The position numbers and the translations under genes are program-made. Below the pieces are notes generated by a model that was not told the DNA's origin, searched no databases, and saw nothing but the letters and a program-made list of their open reading frames with translations. Shown here piece by piece: positions 1-11,590 of a stretch of DNA of 64,000 nt. Within the stretch, counting starts at the first letter, position 1; every line of letters starts with the position of its first letter. This DNA is from Cordia subcordata (Eukaryota; Streptophyta; Magnoliopsida; Boraginales; Cordiaceae), in NCBI GenBank assembly GCA_028554755.1, contig JAPTOF010000003.1:12498001-12562000 (forward strand), written 5' to 3'.

Positions 1-1044
1 GGTTTAAAGCCAAGGACTAGCACCTAAACTCGACTAAGTATAGCATGTAACCTATTAGCTGGATTTAAAGCTAAAGCCTACTCTACTAAGCAAAGCCATG
101 AGATTAAGCACAATCACATCACCCATATAAGTAGATAAGAGCATTTGAAGCACAAATAACACATGCATATTCACTTAGGCATTTTAACAAACACATAGAC
201 ATGTTGATTTCCAATACATAGACATATTGAATCATGCCATAAATTTATGTAAATACACATGTATTAAGAGCCAAAGATCTACACAAATCCATTATTCAAA
301 GCCCTAATCTAATATACAACAACAATCAACCCTAAATCTAGCCTAATCTAGCAACATATTCACAAGAAATAGAGAAAGAACAAGAAGAACTTCCCTAAAT
401 TCTTACTTCCAAATATGTACAAATCCTTCAAATCTTTGTTTAATGCTTCCATCCTAGCTTGGTGTGGGGTTTAGATGATGGTTTAGGGTGTTTTGTGAAG
501 TGGGTAAAGGGTTAGGGTTTATTAGGATTTAAGAAATAAAAGTTCCTCCCCTGAAAATGAGCTGAAACAAGCAATTTATAAACAGCTTCAGCGCATAGCC
601 GGTCGACCTAGCCGGCCGACTAGCTCCTCTTTCTTACTCGACTGGCTTAAATCATAATGCTTTCTGGAATGGCCGGTCCACCTAGCCGGTCGACTGGATC
701 CTTGAGGAACTCGACCGACTTAAATTCTTTATTCTCTGGAGCGGCCGGTCAACCGTTGCTTCTTCTAAGTTGACCGGCTAGATCAGAATGATCTCTTCTT
801 TATTCCTTTTCTTCCGGTTTTCATCCGTTAGCTCATTCTTCCTCGCATAAGCTTGAACCCTTCCAAAACACTCCTAAAACATGCAATATAACACTTAGTA
901 TAGTATTTATGCACGTAAATACATTATGTACAAATATTAACAAATATGCATAAACTTTATACTAAGTGCACTCAATTATACTCTAAACACCCTTAAATGT
1001 GCATGCAAAAACTAGATGCAAACAAGCACAAATGACACACATCA
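1..1044 (-). mobile_element. Truncated Athila-type LTR
   Basis: Read on the minus strand this LTR begins with TG at 1044 and runs off the window edge before its U5 end. It has GGTCGACC-type palindromes at about 600-760, a TATA-like box just downstream on the transcript sense (plus positions 571-582), and the repeated 'catgtctatgtgtttg' motif of the other LTRs. No PPT-like tract lies next to position 1044, so this is not clearly the partner of the element at 2127-7286. It may be a solo LTR or a broken end. The LTR identity is seen by similarity to the other LTRs here. Confidence 0.75.
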
Positions 1045-2126
1045 GAGGTGATAGTACACAGGCCAAAGGATCGGTCTTAGCTATGGGTATACATAGAGGG
1101 GCATTATGGTCGGTTATTTAGTAGGTCAAAGGCAAAGTTCACATTCTTTTGTGACAAGCTTTTGGGTAACGGCAATTATTCTTAGAGTGCAACTTTGATC
1201 TTATGGTGGAATAGATCGGAGTTAAAAATAATCATTATTATGTTGCCTAGATCGGGCAAGGACATTTTTATTATTTTTGGAAGCCATGGTTAATTGTGTC
1301 TTCTTGGTCCCTTCCCTAGTTGAAATGACTTTGAGAGAGTAATCTTGAAAGAGCAAATTCCATATTGTGGTAATAGCCTTATTGGGCCAAAGCTTGGAAT
1401 TGGGTTTGGGTTTGGGTTTTCTTTAGAGTCCAAGATAACCTAATTATGCATGGATGGTTTCTTATTGGGCTTGGGCCTCCACATGGATTATGGATTATGG
1501 CCCAATCTTCCAAGACATGTGCTAGAAAGTTACTACAAGAAAAATTCAAATTGTATAAGTAACTTCCATGACATGTGGCAAACATTTGCTACTAGGAAAA
1601 AGTTTCCCACAAGGAAAGTTTACAAGGTTTAGGTGCCAAATTTTTTCTATAAATAGGCAAGACCTTAAACCATTTCTAGCATCCAAAAATTTTGTAGTTG
1701 ATCTCTTCCATTTTGGCAAGAGAATACTACAACACATAGTACACACTTATTGTGTGGTTTTTTTTGCTCTAGATTTCAAGAGCATATTACTTTGCTTCTT
1801 CCCACACAAGAGGCTATTCTCTCAAGAAAAGTCTCTTTAATCATAGGGAAGAAGAATAGGGAGTTGTATATTGTGACACCCTTATTGTAAAATTTTTTTT
1901 GTGGCCTTGTTTGTGAGCGGGAACAAAGCTCGTGATAGTTTTAGCTTCATCAAAGGCATCACATTTCAAGAGGTTAGATTTTCATATTTTGCAAATACTA
2001 GTTATGTTCTATATGTTCTTAAGCATGTTCTTGTGTGTGTTATGTGGTTATTTTATTTTCCTAGCATGTTTTCTTGGTAGTATTTTTAAAATATGGACTA
2101 GGATAGACCACATGTAATATTATCAA
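1045..2126. other. Unclassified segment, LTR- or promoter-like
   Basis: No open frame with recognisable protein similarity is present. The stretch contains a good TATA box near 1648, GGGCC/GGGTTTGGG-rich sequence upstream of it and T-rich sequence downstream, which resembles the centre of a Ty1/copia-type LTR or an orphan promoter. It separates the LTR ending at 1044 from the truncated pol beginning at 2127. I do not recognise its family. Confidence 0.35.
1648..1658 (+). promoter_or_regulatory. TATA box of unclassified LTR-like segment
   Basis: CTATAAATAGG is a close match to the plant TATA consensus, inside a segment with no coding sequence. It could be an LTR core promoter. No transcription start can be shown from sequence alone. 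Confidence 0.4.
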
Positions 2127-4530
2127 TCTTACAACGTGCAATATAGCTAAAATTCTTAATGAATCTACAGTAGAATCCTGCATGCCCTAGAAAAGATCTA
2201 ACATCCTTGTCACACTTAGGAACCAGTAATTTCTCAATCAATTCTACCTTAGCTGGGTCAACTTGAATACCACTAGACAAAACTATATGACCCAACACTA
2301 TCCCTCGTTGCACCATGAAGTGGGATTTCTCCCAACTCACACTAGATTCTTCTCCACACATCGGTCTAAGACTAAAGAGAGGTGACTCAAGTACTCTTTA
2401 AAACTATCACCAAAGATAGAGAAATCATCCATGAATATCTCTAAATGCCTCTCAATCATGCCACTAAAAATGGCCATCATACATCTCTGGAAAGTCGCTG
2501 GGGCATTACAAAGACCGAAGGGCATTCTCCTATAGGCAAAAGTGCCATAGGGACAAGTAAAGGTGGTCTTCTCTTGGTTCTCGGGAAACATGGGGATCTG
2601 ATTATAACCTGAATAGCCATCTAGAAAACAATAGTAGCTATGCCTAGCTACTCTATCTAAGATCTGGTCTAGAAAAGGCAATGGGAAATGATCCTTCCTA
2701 GTTTTAGAGTTGAGCTTCCTATAATCAATACAAACTCTCCATCCCGTGGGAGTGCGTGTAGGGATAAGCTCTCCTCTCTCATTCTCAACAACTGTTATCC
2801 CGGACTACTTAGGGATGACTTGAACCGAGCTAACCCATTCACTATCGAAGATTGAATAAATGGTGCTTGCATCTAAAAGCTTAATGATCTCTTTCTTAAC
2901 TACTTCGCTCATGTGTGGGTTTAGCCTCCTTTGCATCTCCTTAGAAGGAATGGCTCCATCCTCAAGGTGAATATGATGCATACAAACCGAAGGGTCTTTA
3001 CCTCTTAAATCATCAATTTTCCACCCTAGAGCCTTCCTATATTTCCTAAGAACCTCTAAGAGATGCTCCTCATGCTCACTAGAAAGATCAGAAGCTATGA
3101 TGACCGGAAGGGTCTCACTAGGGCCTAAGAATGCATACTTCAAATGATTAGGAAGGGGTTTGAGCTTTAAAGAAGGGTTAGGCTCAACCAAGGGGGACTC
3201 AACTTCAACATCATTAATGGGGATGTCACTAGAATCAAGACTAGAAGGATTAACCTCAAGTGACTTATCAATCAAACGGCTCTCAATCGAGGAAGTAGAA
3301 GCTACACATTTTCTCTCTAAGGTCTCCAAATCAAAGCTAGACAACAGTTCCTCAAATTTCCTCAATTCTTCTCCATCGATCATAGTCCTCTCTAAAAGGC
3401 TCTCAATACACGAATCAATCACATCCACCCTAAAGCACTCTTCTCCATTATCTTCTCCTCTTATATTAACTCTATTCACTGCCTCGGCAACCTTCATGGT
3501 AGACCTCAAATTCCCAAATTTTATCTCTAATAACCTTGACCTACAATGAATAATAGCATCTGCGGTGGCAAGGAAGGGGTGACCTAGAAGAATAGGTCTA
3601 GAATGTCTAGAGTCATGTCCCGAATCCATATGTGACACTATGAAGTCAACAAGGTACACAAACTCACCTACTTAAACCATAACGTCCTCTATCACACCCC
3701 TAGGTCTATGCTCAGACCTATCAGCTAGCTGAAGAGTAACATGCGTAGGGGACAACTCACCTAGACCTAGCTGTTGATAGACGGAGTAGGGAATGAGATT
3801 CACACTGGACCTTAAATCTAACAAGGCATGATCAATCTAGGTCTCACGGATCCTACAAGTAATAGTGAAGGCTCCAAGGTCACTCATCTTGGGTGGAAGG
3901 CCCGAAGTGCAAATGCTACTTACCTTCTTCGTAAGCCTCGCCTTTTTAGGAATGTTTGATGACCTATGCTTCCTTATACAAAGATCCTTAAAGAACTTAG
4001 AATAGGAAGGGATGGAAAGGATAGCATCTATCAAAGGAAGATTGACCTTAAGGTCCTTAAGATGCTCTAAGACCTTAAAAAAACTAGAATCCTTAGTAGG
4101 TGTAACCTCTCTAAAGCAGAAGGGAAGGGAACTCTAGGCTCAACGCCTCTAGACACATGGGAATCATCAATGGGCGCTTTTTCCTCCTGATGTGGGTGGG
4201 AAGTACTACTCTCTCCATGGTCTCTAATGGGCTCATCTCTCTTAACAGGACCCTCTCTAGGATTTCCCTTAACAGGGCTACTATGTGGTGCTCTAGACTC
4301 GGAAGGACTACTAGGTGTAGGCATTGCAAAGTCAACTCCTACCCTATTATCCACTACCTACCGCTCTTAAGAGTGGTGACGGCCTTAGCCTAGGCCTGAG
4401 GGGGATGAATGGTATCGGTAGAGAAACAAGACTGGACTCTAGGGTTCACCTTTGGTCGAGAAGGCAATTTCCCAGGGTCTCTAGCACTCAATTGACTAGC
4501 AATCTGTCCTAACTCTGCGTCAAACTTTGC
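2127..4530 (-). pseudogene. pol: Protease-reverse transcriptase pseudogene, Athila pol (copy A)
   Basis: Read on the minus strand, this matches the gag-pol linker, the aspartic protease region and RT of the complete copy. The RT block with the FMDD catalytic box and the MPFGLCNAP motif lies in 2337-2681. The protease-RT linker is the long open part at 2805-3659. Stops and small indels interrupt the frame, for example between 2681 and 2805 and around 3660-3840. The 3' end is cut at 2127, so RNase H and integrase are gone. The protein would copy element RNA into DNA in the particle; this copy cannot. Confidence 0.85.
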
Positions 4531-5974
4531 CATTTGCTGCCTATTTTTTGCCAATTCCTGTTGCTAGTTCTGAATGAACTGCATTATTTTCATCATGTCA
4601 TTATTAGGAGGCTAGCTACTAGAAGGAGCAGGTAAAGCTTGAGATTGAGGAGCACTAGTGAGACGGGGTTGATTAAGATGATAGAAGCCTGGGGGTATTA
4701 AGGAATGGATCACTGCTGAGATGGAACCTGGGGATGTGCCCTAGACTCTTACTAGCCTTGTCTCCAAGAAAGTTTTGGCTTGTCCCTCCAACCCAGATTG
4801 TATGTGTTCGAGTATGGATTATACTCAAGAGAATAACCTTGTGTGGCACACACTTGCTCTTTCATGAATTCAGGAAATTGAGATGCTAAAGGGCAAGCTA
4901 TGGTCTCATGAGATGACTCGGAACATAATGCACAAATTTCTACAACTAATGAAGTGGAGAAAGAACCTATAAAACTAGCCCTACGACTTGAGATGAAAGA
5001 GACAAAGAAATGAATTGATCTAGCTTATTTGTCAAAGCCTTAACCTTAGTGGGTAAATCTAAGGAATCTCCAACCTCACTAACACTTCTCTTGTTACCTC
5101 CCTGACTAGACCTTTCCATGGTGAAATTTTGAAAAAAATTTTTAGCCATCATTTCTATTTTCTCCCATGCCTCGATTGGTCTCAAAAGATAAAAGCCACC
5201 ATCGGAGGTGGCATCCTATTTTATTCATTTAAACCTCGAAAGACGTATTGCATTAGGTCATGATTGCCATACCCGTGGTGTGGACATTGTCTAAGAAGAT
5301 CCTTGAGCCTCTCCCAAGCCTCATGAAAGGATTCTAGGTCATGTTGAGAGAAAGTCATAATGGCGGTCCTAAGGTCGGCTGTCTTGGCCATGGGATAAAT
5401 TTTTTGAAAGAACTTAGATTGAAGCTCAGCCCATGTAGTAATGCAACCGTTAAGTAAGGAATGCAACCAAGCCCTAGCCTTGTCCTTAAGAGAGAAAGGA
5501 AACAATCGTACATGTATGGCCTCTTGGGAGACATTGGGGACATGGAGAGTAGAACTCATCTCAACAAAATCAGTAACATGATCTAGAGGACTCTTATTGC
5601 TTCTCCCGTAGAAGGAAGGAAGCATAACCAACATATTAAACTTAATCTCGAAATTCGTCTCTCCCAAACCCAAAATTAGAATAGCCAAATTAGGCTTAAA
5701 GGCTTCGGGGAGAAAGAGTTGGCTAAGAGTGGGCTCATCATCTATGGGTGGATCCGGTCTACGGGGCTCTTGGCTAAAATGATCTTGGGCTTGATGCCCA
5801 AGATGATCATGAGGTGGAATGGGATTCATTGGGGCATTGAGAGGATTAGGAGGATGGTCGGGATCGGCCATCTCCTCAAGAAGATCTCCTAAATTTTCTA
5901 AAATGTCTTGCAATTCTATCAGGTTTGAGATCAAGAGGAACTAGGAGATTTCTAAGGGATCTCCTACCAAGCAT
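4531..5974 (-). pseudogene. gag: gag pseudogene, Athila type (copy A)
   Basis: The start is the ATG at 5974 (minus), aligned with the gag start of the complete copy. The open part 5934-5221 carries the capsid-type gag region with LPSFYGRSN, LRLFPFSLKDKA and the CPHHGYGNHDLMQY stretch. A further open part (5185-4967) reads through the G-rich site where the complete copy has a frameshift, so this copy keeps the ancestral frame there. Glutamine codons survive near 4555-4500 at sites that are stops in the complete copy. The frame is broken near 5220 and after 4967. Confidence 0.85.
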
Positions 5975-6230
5975 GCACAAACTATCTAACTTTGGCCACT
6001 TTAACCCCCGAAAACTTTAATATTCCTAAAACTACAACAAATAAACCATAATCCTAGAAAGCCTACTAAAAATAAAGACAAAAGCTGAAATAGATAAGCA
6101 AGGATCAAAGCAAGATAATGTAAACAATTAACAAGATAAGCAAAAACTAAACAAATTATAAAGGAAAAGCAAGAAAATAAGAAAAGCAACTACCAAAACA
6201 CACAAACAAAGCATGCAAAGCACCGTGCCT

Positions 6231-6248
6231 CTCCGGCAACGGTGCCCA
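6231..6248 (-). other. Primer-binding site, tRNA-Asp-like (copy A)
   Basis: On the minus strand this reads TGGGCACCGTTGCCGGAG, five bases downstream of the LTR end. It resembles the complement of the 3' end of plant tRNA-Asp (TGGCGCCGTTGCCGGGGA), the usual primer of Athila-type elements. Confidence 0.7.
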
Positions 6249-6253
6249 GAACT

Positions 6254-7286
6254 TGATGCATCTCTTGAGTGCAAGCTTTAAAGACCCACAAGTGCACAAA
6301 TCAGTGTAGCAAAGTGTATGCAAGTGTGGGGCAGATTCCACAGGGAGGCTATATTGGGAGATAGATTCTACGTGTGTGTTCTAGAGTGTGCCTAAAAAGA
6401 AACCTAAATAATCCATTTTTGGGATTTTGGATTTTTAATGGTTTGAAGCTCTAAATAAAATGAATTAAACTAAACTATGGGAATCGAAAGTGGGAAACAA
6501 GTTAATCTAGAAGAACTAACAAATGGAAAGGGGTTAAGTTGACTTCAACTTATGAATGGGCAATTCGATACTCAAATGCTATGAGATTAAAGAATGATGG
6601 CTTACTTTCATAATTGCTTTTAACTAGGTTGCTATATTAGTGTCTTATTTTCCCCCTAGGACTCGGTATGGGTTCCTCCCTAGGCGGCACCTCTTAGAGC
6701 TACGGCATGGTCCTTATGACCTAGGGCCTTAAGAATGACCAATTGGCTTCCTAGATGACTTAGAATGAACCTACCCTAGTACCTAAATCATTGGCTAGAT
6801 TTAAAGCTAAGACCTAGTGTCGCTGAGGTCAACTAAACCTATCCTGAAACCTATTGGTTGGATTTAAGGCCAAAGAAGACTTGACCTAGGCTAGCCCTAA
6901 ATTGCTTATCGTCATTCTAAGGTTACTACAGCGAGATTTGACTTGATAGCACATTCATACATGTTCTAGGCCAAGGTGTTCGTCCGGCTGACTTCCTTCC
7001 TCCATTCTTTGTCTTTTCGGCCTCTGATATTCTCTTTTTGACCCGTGCATCTCCTATCTTTATCACCTATCATCTTTCAATCTTGATCTTAACCCAAAGT
7101 TCACCTAAATCATTGAAAACAAGCAATTAGTGTAGCAATTTGTCTCTTAAACTCAATATATACATTTGATTAGGCTTAGACCTATTCTTATCAAAAGCAC
7201 TACACTAATATATCTTTATAAGCACTTAATACCTCTTAATCATAGGCAAATAACAATGCAAACACACATAAAAACACAACACATCA
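6254..7286 (-). mobile_element. 5' LTR of copy A, internally deleted
   Basis: The LTR starts TG at 7286 and ends CA at 6254 on the minus strand. At about 6975 the sequence jumps from the U5/R part directly to the far U3. Compared with the LTR at 50867-52767, roughly 0.85 kb holding the promoter and palindrome array is missing. It abuts a plus-strand gag piece at 7287. Confidence 0.8.
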
Positions 7287-7955
7287 ATATGCTTTCGTCT
7301 TTCTATGGTAGGAGTAATGAAAGTCCCATAGCTCACGTCACTGATATTATGGAGACTTGTTCCACTTTCAATTTTCCAAATATGTCTCAAGAGAATATTA
7401 GGCTTAGACTTTTCCCTTTCTCCCTCAACCACAGAGCCAAACAATTGGTACAATTCTTGCCTAATAGTGCCATTGCATCTTGGGATGAGCTCCAATCCCG
7501 ATTATATCAGAGGTTTTACCCTATGACTAAGACTGCTGACCTGCGAGCTTCGATTATGACCTTCTCTCAGCATGAACTTGAATCTTTCCATGAGACATAG
7601 GAGAGGTATAATGATTTATTGCATTAGTGTCCACATCATGGGTACGGTATCCACGATCTTTTGCATTACTTCTTTAGGGGTCTTACTGAGTCTCAGTGCA
7701 TGATAGTGAATGCTATGTCGGGTGGGGGATTCTATAATCTGAGACCTATTAATGCTTGGGGGATTTTAGAGTGTGTTGCTGAGGATTCTTTCCAAAATAC
7801 GGCGTTTGATAGGTCGAATATGTGTTATCCTAGAAGAAGAGTGAATAAAGTAGGGACATCCCATGATCTTCATCTAAGGTAGAAGCATTAACTCGTAAGC
7901 TTGACCAGTTGATTTCTTTAGGTCTAGTACCTACTCCTGGCTGCAGGGCCAATCC
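7287..7955 (+). pseudogene. gag: gag fragment, Athila type (copy B)
   Basis: Starting at 7288 the plus strand encodes a capsid-type gag region with SSFYGRSNESP, IRLRLFPFSL, YPMTKTADLRASIMTFSQHE and, after two in-frame stops (a Trp-to-TAG change at about 7598 and another at about 7625), CPHHGYGIHDLLHYFFRG. It ends near the linker preceding the zinc knuckle. Both ends are cut, by the LTR of copy A at 7286 and by a U5 piece at about 7956. No other part of this copy is next to it. Confidence 0.8.
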
Positions 7956-8347
7956 GCTAATATTGTTAAGAAATGGTAAGTCCAGTAAACTACGCTCAGC
8001 ATTAGAGTAGACAAACCATCAATAGCCTTAAAACAAGGTTAGAAACCCAAATCCATTCCAAAAGAGCAACCACCCCTAAGTTTCCTCAAAACCTTGTAGA
8101 TCCTTACTTCCATAGCTTGTTTATTCCAGCATTCCCGTTAGTTAGGTTTATTTTTGCTTAGTTTAGGTTTAAATTAGAGCTCCAATCAATCCAAAAACCC
8201 TAAAAAGAGTAGGTAGGACCACTTGTAGTTAACATAAGACACACTTTGACTTAGAGCCATACACATAGATAGCCTCCCCATGGACACGACCCCTACTCGC
8301 ACATGCTATACTACCGTGACCCGTGTGCTTGTGGGTAACACTTTAAG
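7956..8347 (+). mobile_element. Partial 5' LTR (U5) of copy C
   Basis: From about 7956 to 8347 the sequence matches the U5 part of the LTR at 13061-13896, including the 'caaaccatcaatagcc' and 'ccgtgtgcttgtgggtaac' segments. The U3 part is missing, replaced by gag of copy B. Confidence 0.75.
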
Positions 8348-8352
8348 CTTTT

Positions 8353-8370
8353 TGGCACTGTTATTAGGGA
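8353..8370 (+). other. Primer-binding site of copy C, decayed
   Basis: TGGCACTGTTATTAGGGA lies a few bases after the LTR end. It resembles the tRNA-Asp complement TGGCGCCGTTGCCGGGGA with several transitions. Confidence 0.6.
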
Positions 8371-8642
8371 GGCATGATTGTTGGTTTCTTTGTTTTTGTG
8401 TGTTTTTCATTAGTCACGTGTTACATGTATATTTCTTATTTGTTTATCATGTACATATCTATTTTCATTATTTCTTACTTTTACTTATTTTTCTTTTGCT
8501 AGTTTATTTACTTCTTGTGTTTGTGTTTTGTTTTTGTGTTTTTCTCAGGATTTAGATGTCTATGGTAGGTAGTTGTTCTTTATATTGAAGTTTCATGGGT
8601 TGAAGTATGAAAGGAGAATTAGGTTATTTTACTCTTGAATAG

Positions 8643-9780
8643 ATGGCTAATCCTAATCCCAATCCTCCACTTAGAGCCAAGACCTTAAGGCAATATCTTG
8701 AGCTTGACACTTATTAATCTTGCATGCCTATTCAACTATCGACCCTAAGAGATGCAACCTTTAAGATTAGGCCTGAGACCTTGCAAATGCTTCCATCATT
8801 CTATTGGCATAGAAATGAGAATCCCCATGCTTATATTGGTGCATTTCTTGAGATATGCTTTACCATTCATTTTAAGGATGTCTTTTTTGAAAACGTTAGG
8901 CTTATATTGTTCCCATTCTCTTTGAAAGACAAAACAAGGCAATGGTTCAAGTCCCTACCCTATGAGTCTATTACTAGCTGGGATGAGATTCAAGTTAAGT
9001 TCCTTCATAGATTTTTCCCAATAGCTAGGATGGGCACTTTTAGGGCCAAGATCATGACATTTGCAAAACAAGAACTAGAGCCCTTTACGAGACCTGGGAG
9101 AGATTCAATGTGCTTTGTCATCAATGCCCATATCATGTATATGATTTACATGAATTGCTCTAGTTTTTCCACTTAGGCTTGACTTCACCTCATAGGCTAA
9201 GAGTCAATGCTTCGAGTGGTGTGAGTTATTAGATTTTACTCCTGAGGATGCTTGGTCAAAACTAGAGGCTCTGACGGATGACTCATTCTAGAATGCTAAT
9301 TTTGAGAGAGTTGGGAAGAGAACTAGGAATACCACTCTAAATAGTGTGTTTGGGTTTGACTCGAACTATGATTTAGATATTGAGGTTGGAGCTCTCACTA
9401 AGAAGTTTGACCAATTTATGTCTTTAGGAGCTATATCCACTTATAGGTCCATTCCTAGTGCATCTTTCCCTTATTCCCCAAGTCTTGTAGAGGTATGTGC
9501 TTCATGCTCTGAGTCTAGCCATGTCAACATAGCATGCCCTTTTTCCCTTTAGTTTCCCAAGTTTATACAAGAACATGTTCTCGCCAATCAAGGTAATTTA
9601 TCTGCTCATTCTCACCTACTCGAACTCGGGTGGCATGAGCATTTCAATAGGGTTTTTAAGTAATCTAGTCCTCCAAGGTTTCATTAGGCAGTTTCTAAGC
9701 CTAGGTATCCTAGTTTGTCATAGTAGTCATTCCAAACTACTTTTGTCAATTATGCTTCATCTATTTAGCTTGTAGCTGAT
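8643..9780 (+). pseudogene. gag: gag pseudogene of copy C
   Basis: The ATG at 8643 begins a gag-like reading that is diverged from the autonomous family but keeps MLPSFYWHRNENPHAY, LFPFSLKDK, W(F)KSLP, SWDE and FFPIAR segments (8724-9110). A CCHC zinc knuckle (Cys-X2-Cys-X4-His-X4-Cys) is visible at 9496-9537. Several stops and shifts break it, including one before the capsid part and one after 9110. Gag would package the element RNA; the retained knuckle fits an RNA-binding role. Confidence 0.75.
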
Positions 9781-10901
9781 TGTAGGATGGACTTACTTGT
9801 TGAGATAATGTAGGCCGAATGATAGATGCTTCAAAACATGATAGAAGATTTAAAGAATCAAATAGGACAGCTTGCTGAACAAGTTTGCCATAGAGACCCG
9901 ATGAAGCTACCTGTTTATCGTGAGCTCAGTCTTAGAGATCCACGTAGGACTTCTAGCCCTTCTACGAGTGATTATACATAAGCTAAGGCTATCACAACCT
10001 TGAGAAGTGGTAGGGTTATAAGTAGAGCTAGGCCTAAAATGAAACGAGTTAATTGAGAGACTAGTGTGTCTAAGGAGAAGACTGGAGAGTTTGAGGAGAA
10101 AGAAAGAAATCATATTGAGGTAAGTGTTGATCCATCTCATAGAGAAGTGAAAAAAAGGATGTTGAATCTCATGAAGTTATTCCTAAAGCTCCTTTTACCT
10201 TAGCACTAGAAAAGCCCAAAAAAGTCAAGGATGACAAAAAATCAAGGATTTTAGAGCCTCTTAAGGATATCAATGTTACTTTACCTTTAGTTGAGGCAAT
10301 TAAGAAGATCCTAGTTTATGCCAAATTCTTTATAGATTTATGCGTTAGAAAGAAGTAGACCACTCGCCTACCTAAAAAGGTAAAGCTTTTAAAGAGGTTT
10401 AGTAGCATTTATACCACAGGCATTCTGCCTCTTAGTGATCTTGGGGCTTTTACCATATCTTATGCTATTAATGATCACCTGATAGCCCATGCCTTGTTTA
10501 ATTTAGGTTTTAGTATTAATCTTATTCTTTTCTCAGTGTATAAACGTTTAGGTTTGGGGGAGTTGAAGTCTACCAGTGTAGTTTTACAATTAGCTGATAG
10601 GAGTGAGAGAAAACCTTGGAGGATAGTTGAAAAGACACTGTTAACGTTGGAGAGTTTTACTATCTAGTGGATTTCATTATTCTAGACATGCATCAAGTCA
10701 TGACACTAGGAATACGACATCTGTCCTTTTGGGGAGACCATTTTTAGTGACTGCTGATGGATCATTGAGTTTACATCTAGGAGTCTAAAGGCAAAGGTTA
10801 GGGGTGCCGAGTCTGCCACTAAGGATAGAGCGAGTGATAAGGAGAATTGTTTCTTCATAAAGTGTGTCGCTTCTAGTGATGATGATTCCCATGATTCTTT
10901 A
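9781..10901 (+). pseudogene. Gag-protease linker and protease remnant of copy C
   Basis: The decayed frame includes the segment before protease and the protease core near 10420-10560, then ILLGRPFLAT-like sequence near 10720-10750. At the active site the aspartate codon of the DLGSS motif is AAT (10500-10502), giving NLGFS, so the enzyme would be inactive. Frameshifts are frequent. Confidence 0.65.
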
Positions 10902-11590
10902 TTGTCTTTAGAAGATAGAGTTGTACTTGACACGATCATCAAGTTGTTAAATTTCGAGGCTTTTAGTAAGACTCACTTAGAGAGTGATGTGCTTTCCTTA
11001 GTAGACATTCCTATTTCCTATGTCAAGGAATCTGTTGATTCACTTTTAGCCTTGAGCGATATTGGTGAGCTTGATGAGATTATTGCTCTGATCAACTCTA
11101 GCATCTCTATTTCTAAATTGAATACCTCTTCTATTCCCTCATCTACTCGTAGATCTAGTAAAACTATTACTACTGATCTATCCTTAGCTGAGAGTAGTCT
11201 CGAGCTTCCACCGAGTATGCTTCCTACTCTTTTGGAGTCCACATCTGTGCTTATTGTTCCTGATCATACAGAAGCTAATGCTTCATTTTCCCTATGGGTT
11301 TCGCTAGAGTTTAGGTTAGCTGTTAGTGAGTTGAATGTGGGAGAAAAGATTCGACTATTTGAACCAGGCGTAGAAGAGTGCATTGTTGCGCCATTTGTTA
11401 TAACCTATTCTATGAGATGCACATTTTTGATCCATTTCTTTTACTTGAGGACGCCCAGCATGACCCTGTGAACACATTCCTAAGGTGTGATTTTAAATCT
11501 TCAAGGCGTTGGATGCATGGTGTTGATTGCATTTTTAATTTGTTGCATCCATTTGAGCCTTTCTTTTGTGCTGATTTGTTTATCTGGTAG
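10902..11590 (+). pseudogene. Unknown C-terminal region of copy C
   Basis: An open frame of 189 codons (10902-11471) and an overlapping one (to 11590) follow the protease remnant where RT would start in a full copy. The protein is acidic and Ser/Leu-rich, with an IGELDEIIALINS segment. The end has DPFLL, DAQHDP, RRWMHGVDCI and FEPFF motifs. The copy at 16187-17119 has the same region about 80-85% similar, so it belonged to the element and not to chance frames. I do not recognise a domain. It may be a shortened linker plus a terminal piece unique to the non-autonomous family. Confidence 0.55.

Larger units (their letters stand above)
2127..7286 (-). mobile_element. Athila-type element, 5' part only (copy A)
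   Basis: Minus-strand order is LTR (7286-6254), PBS (6248-6231), leader, gag (from 5974), protease and RT. Similarity to the complete copy at 20238-31178 stops abruptly at about 2127, just after the RT thumb region, so RNase H, integrase, tail and 3' LTR are missing. No target duplication can be checked because one end is lost. Several frames are broken, so the copy is dead. Confidence 0.85.

Noticed and set aside
1..1044. LTR at the left edge as the 3' LTR of copy A
   Set aside because: The PPT and tail that should follow are absent, pol is cut at 2127, and the LTR sequence is of a different family from 6254-7286.
3160..3549. 129-codon plus-strand frame (and 57069-57581)
   Set aside because: These are antisense shadows of the protease-RT linker of copies A and I.
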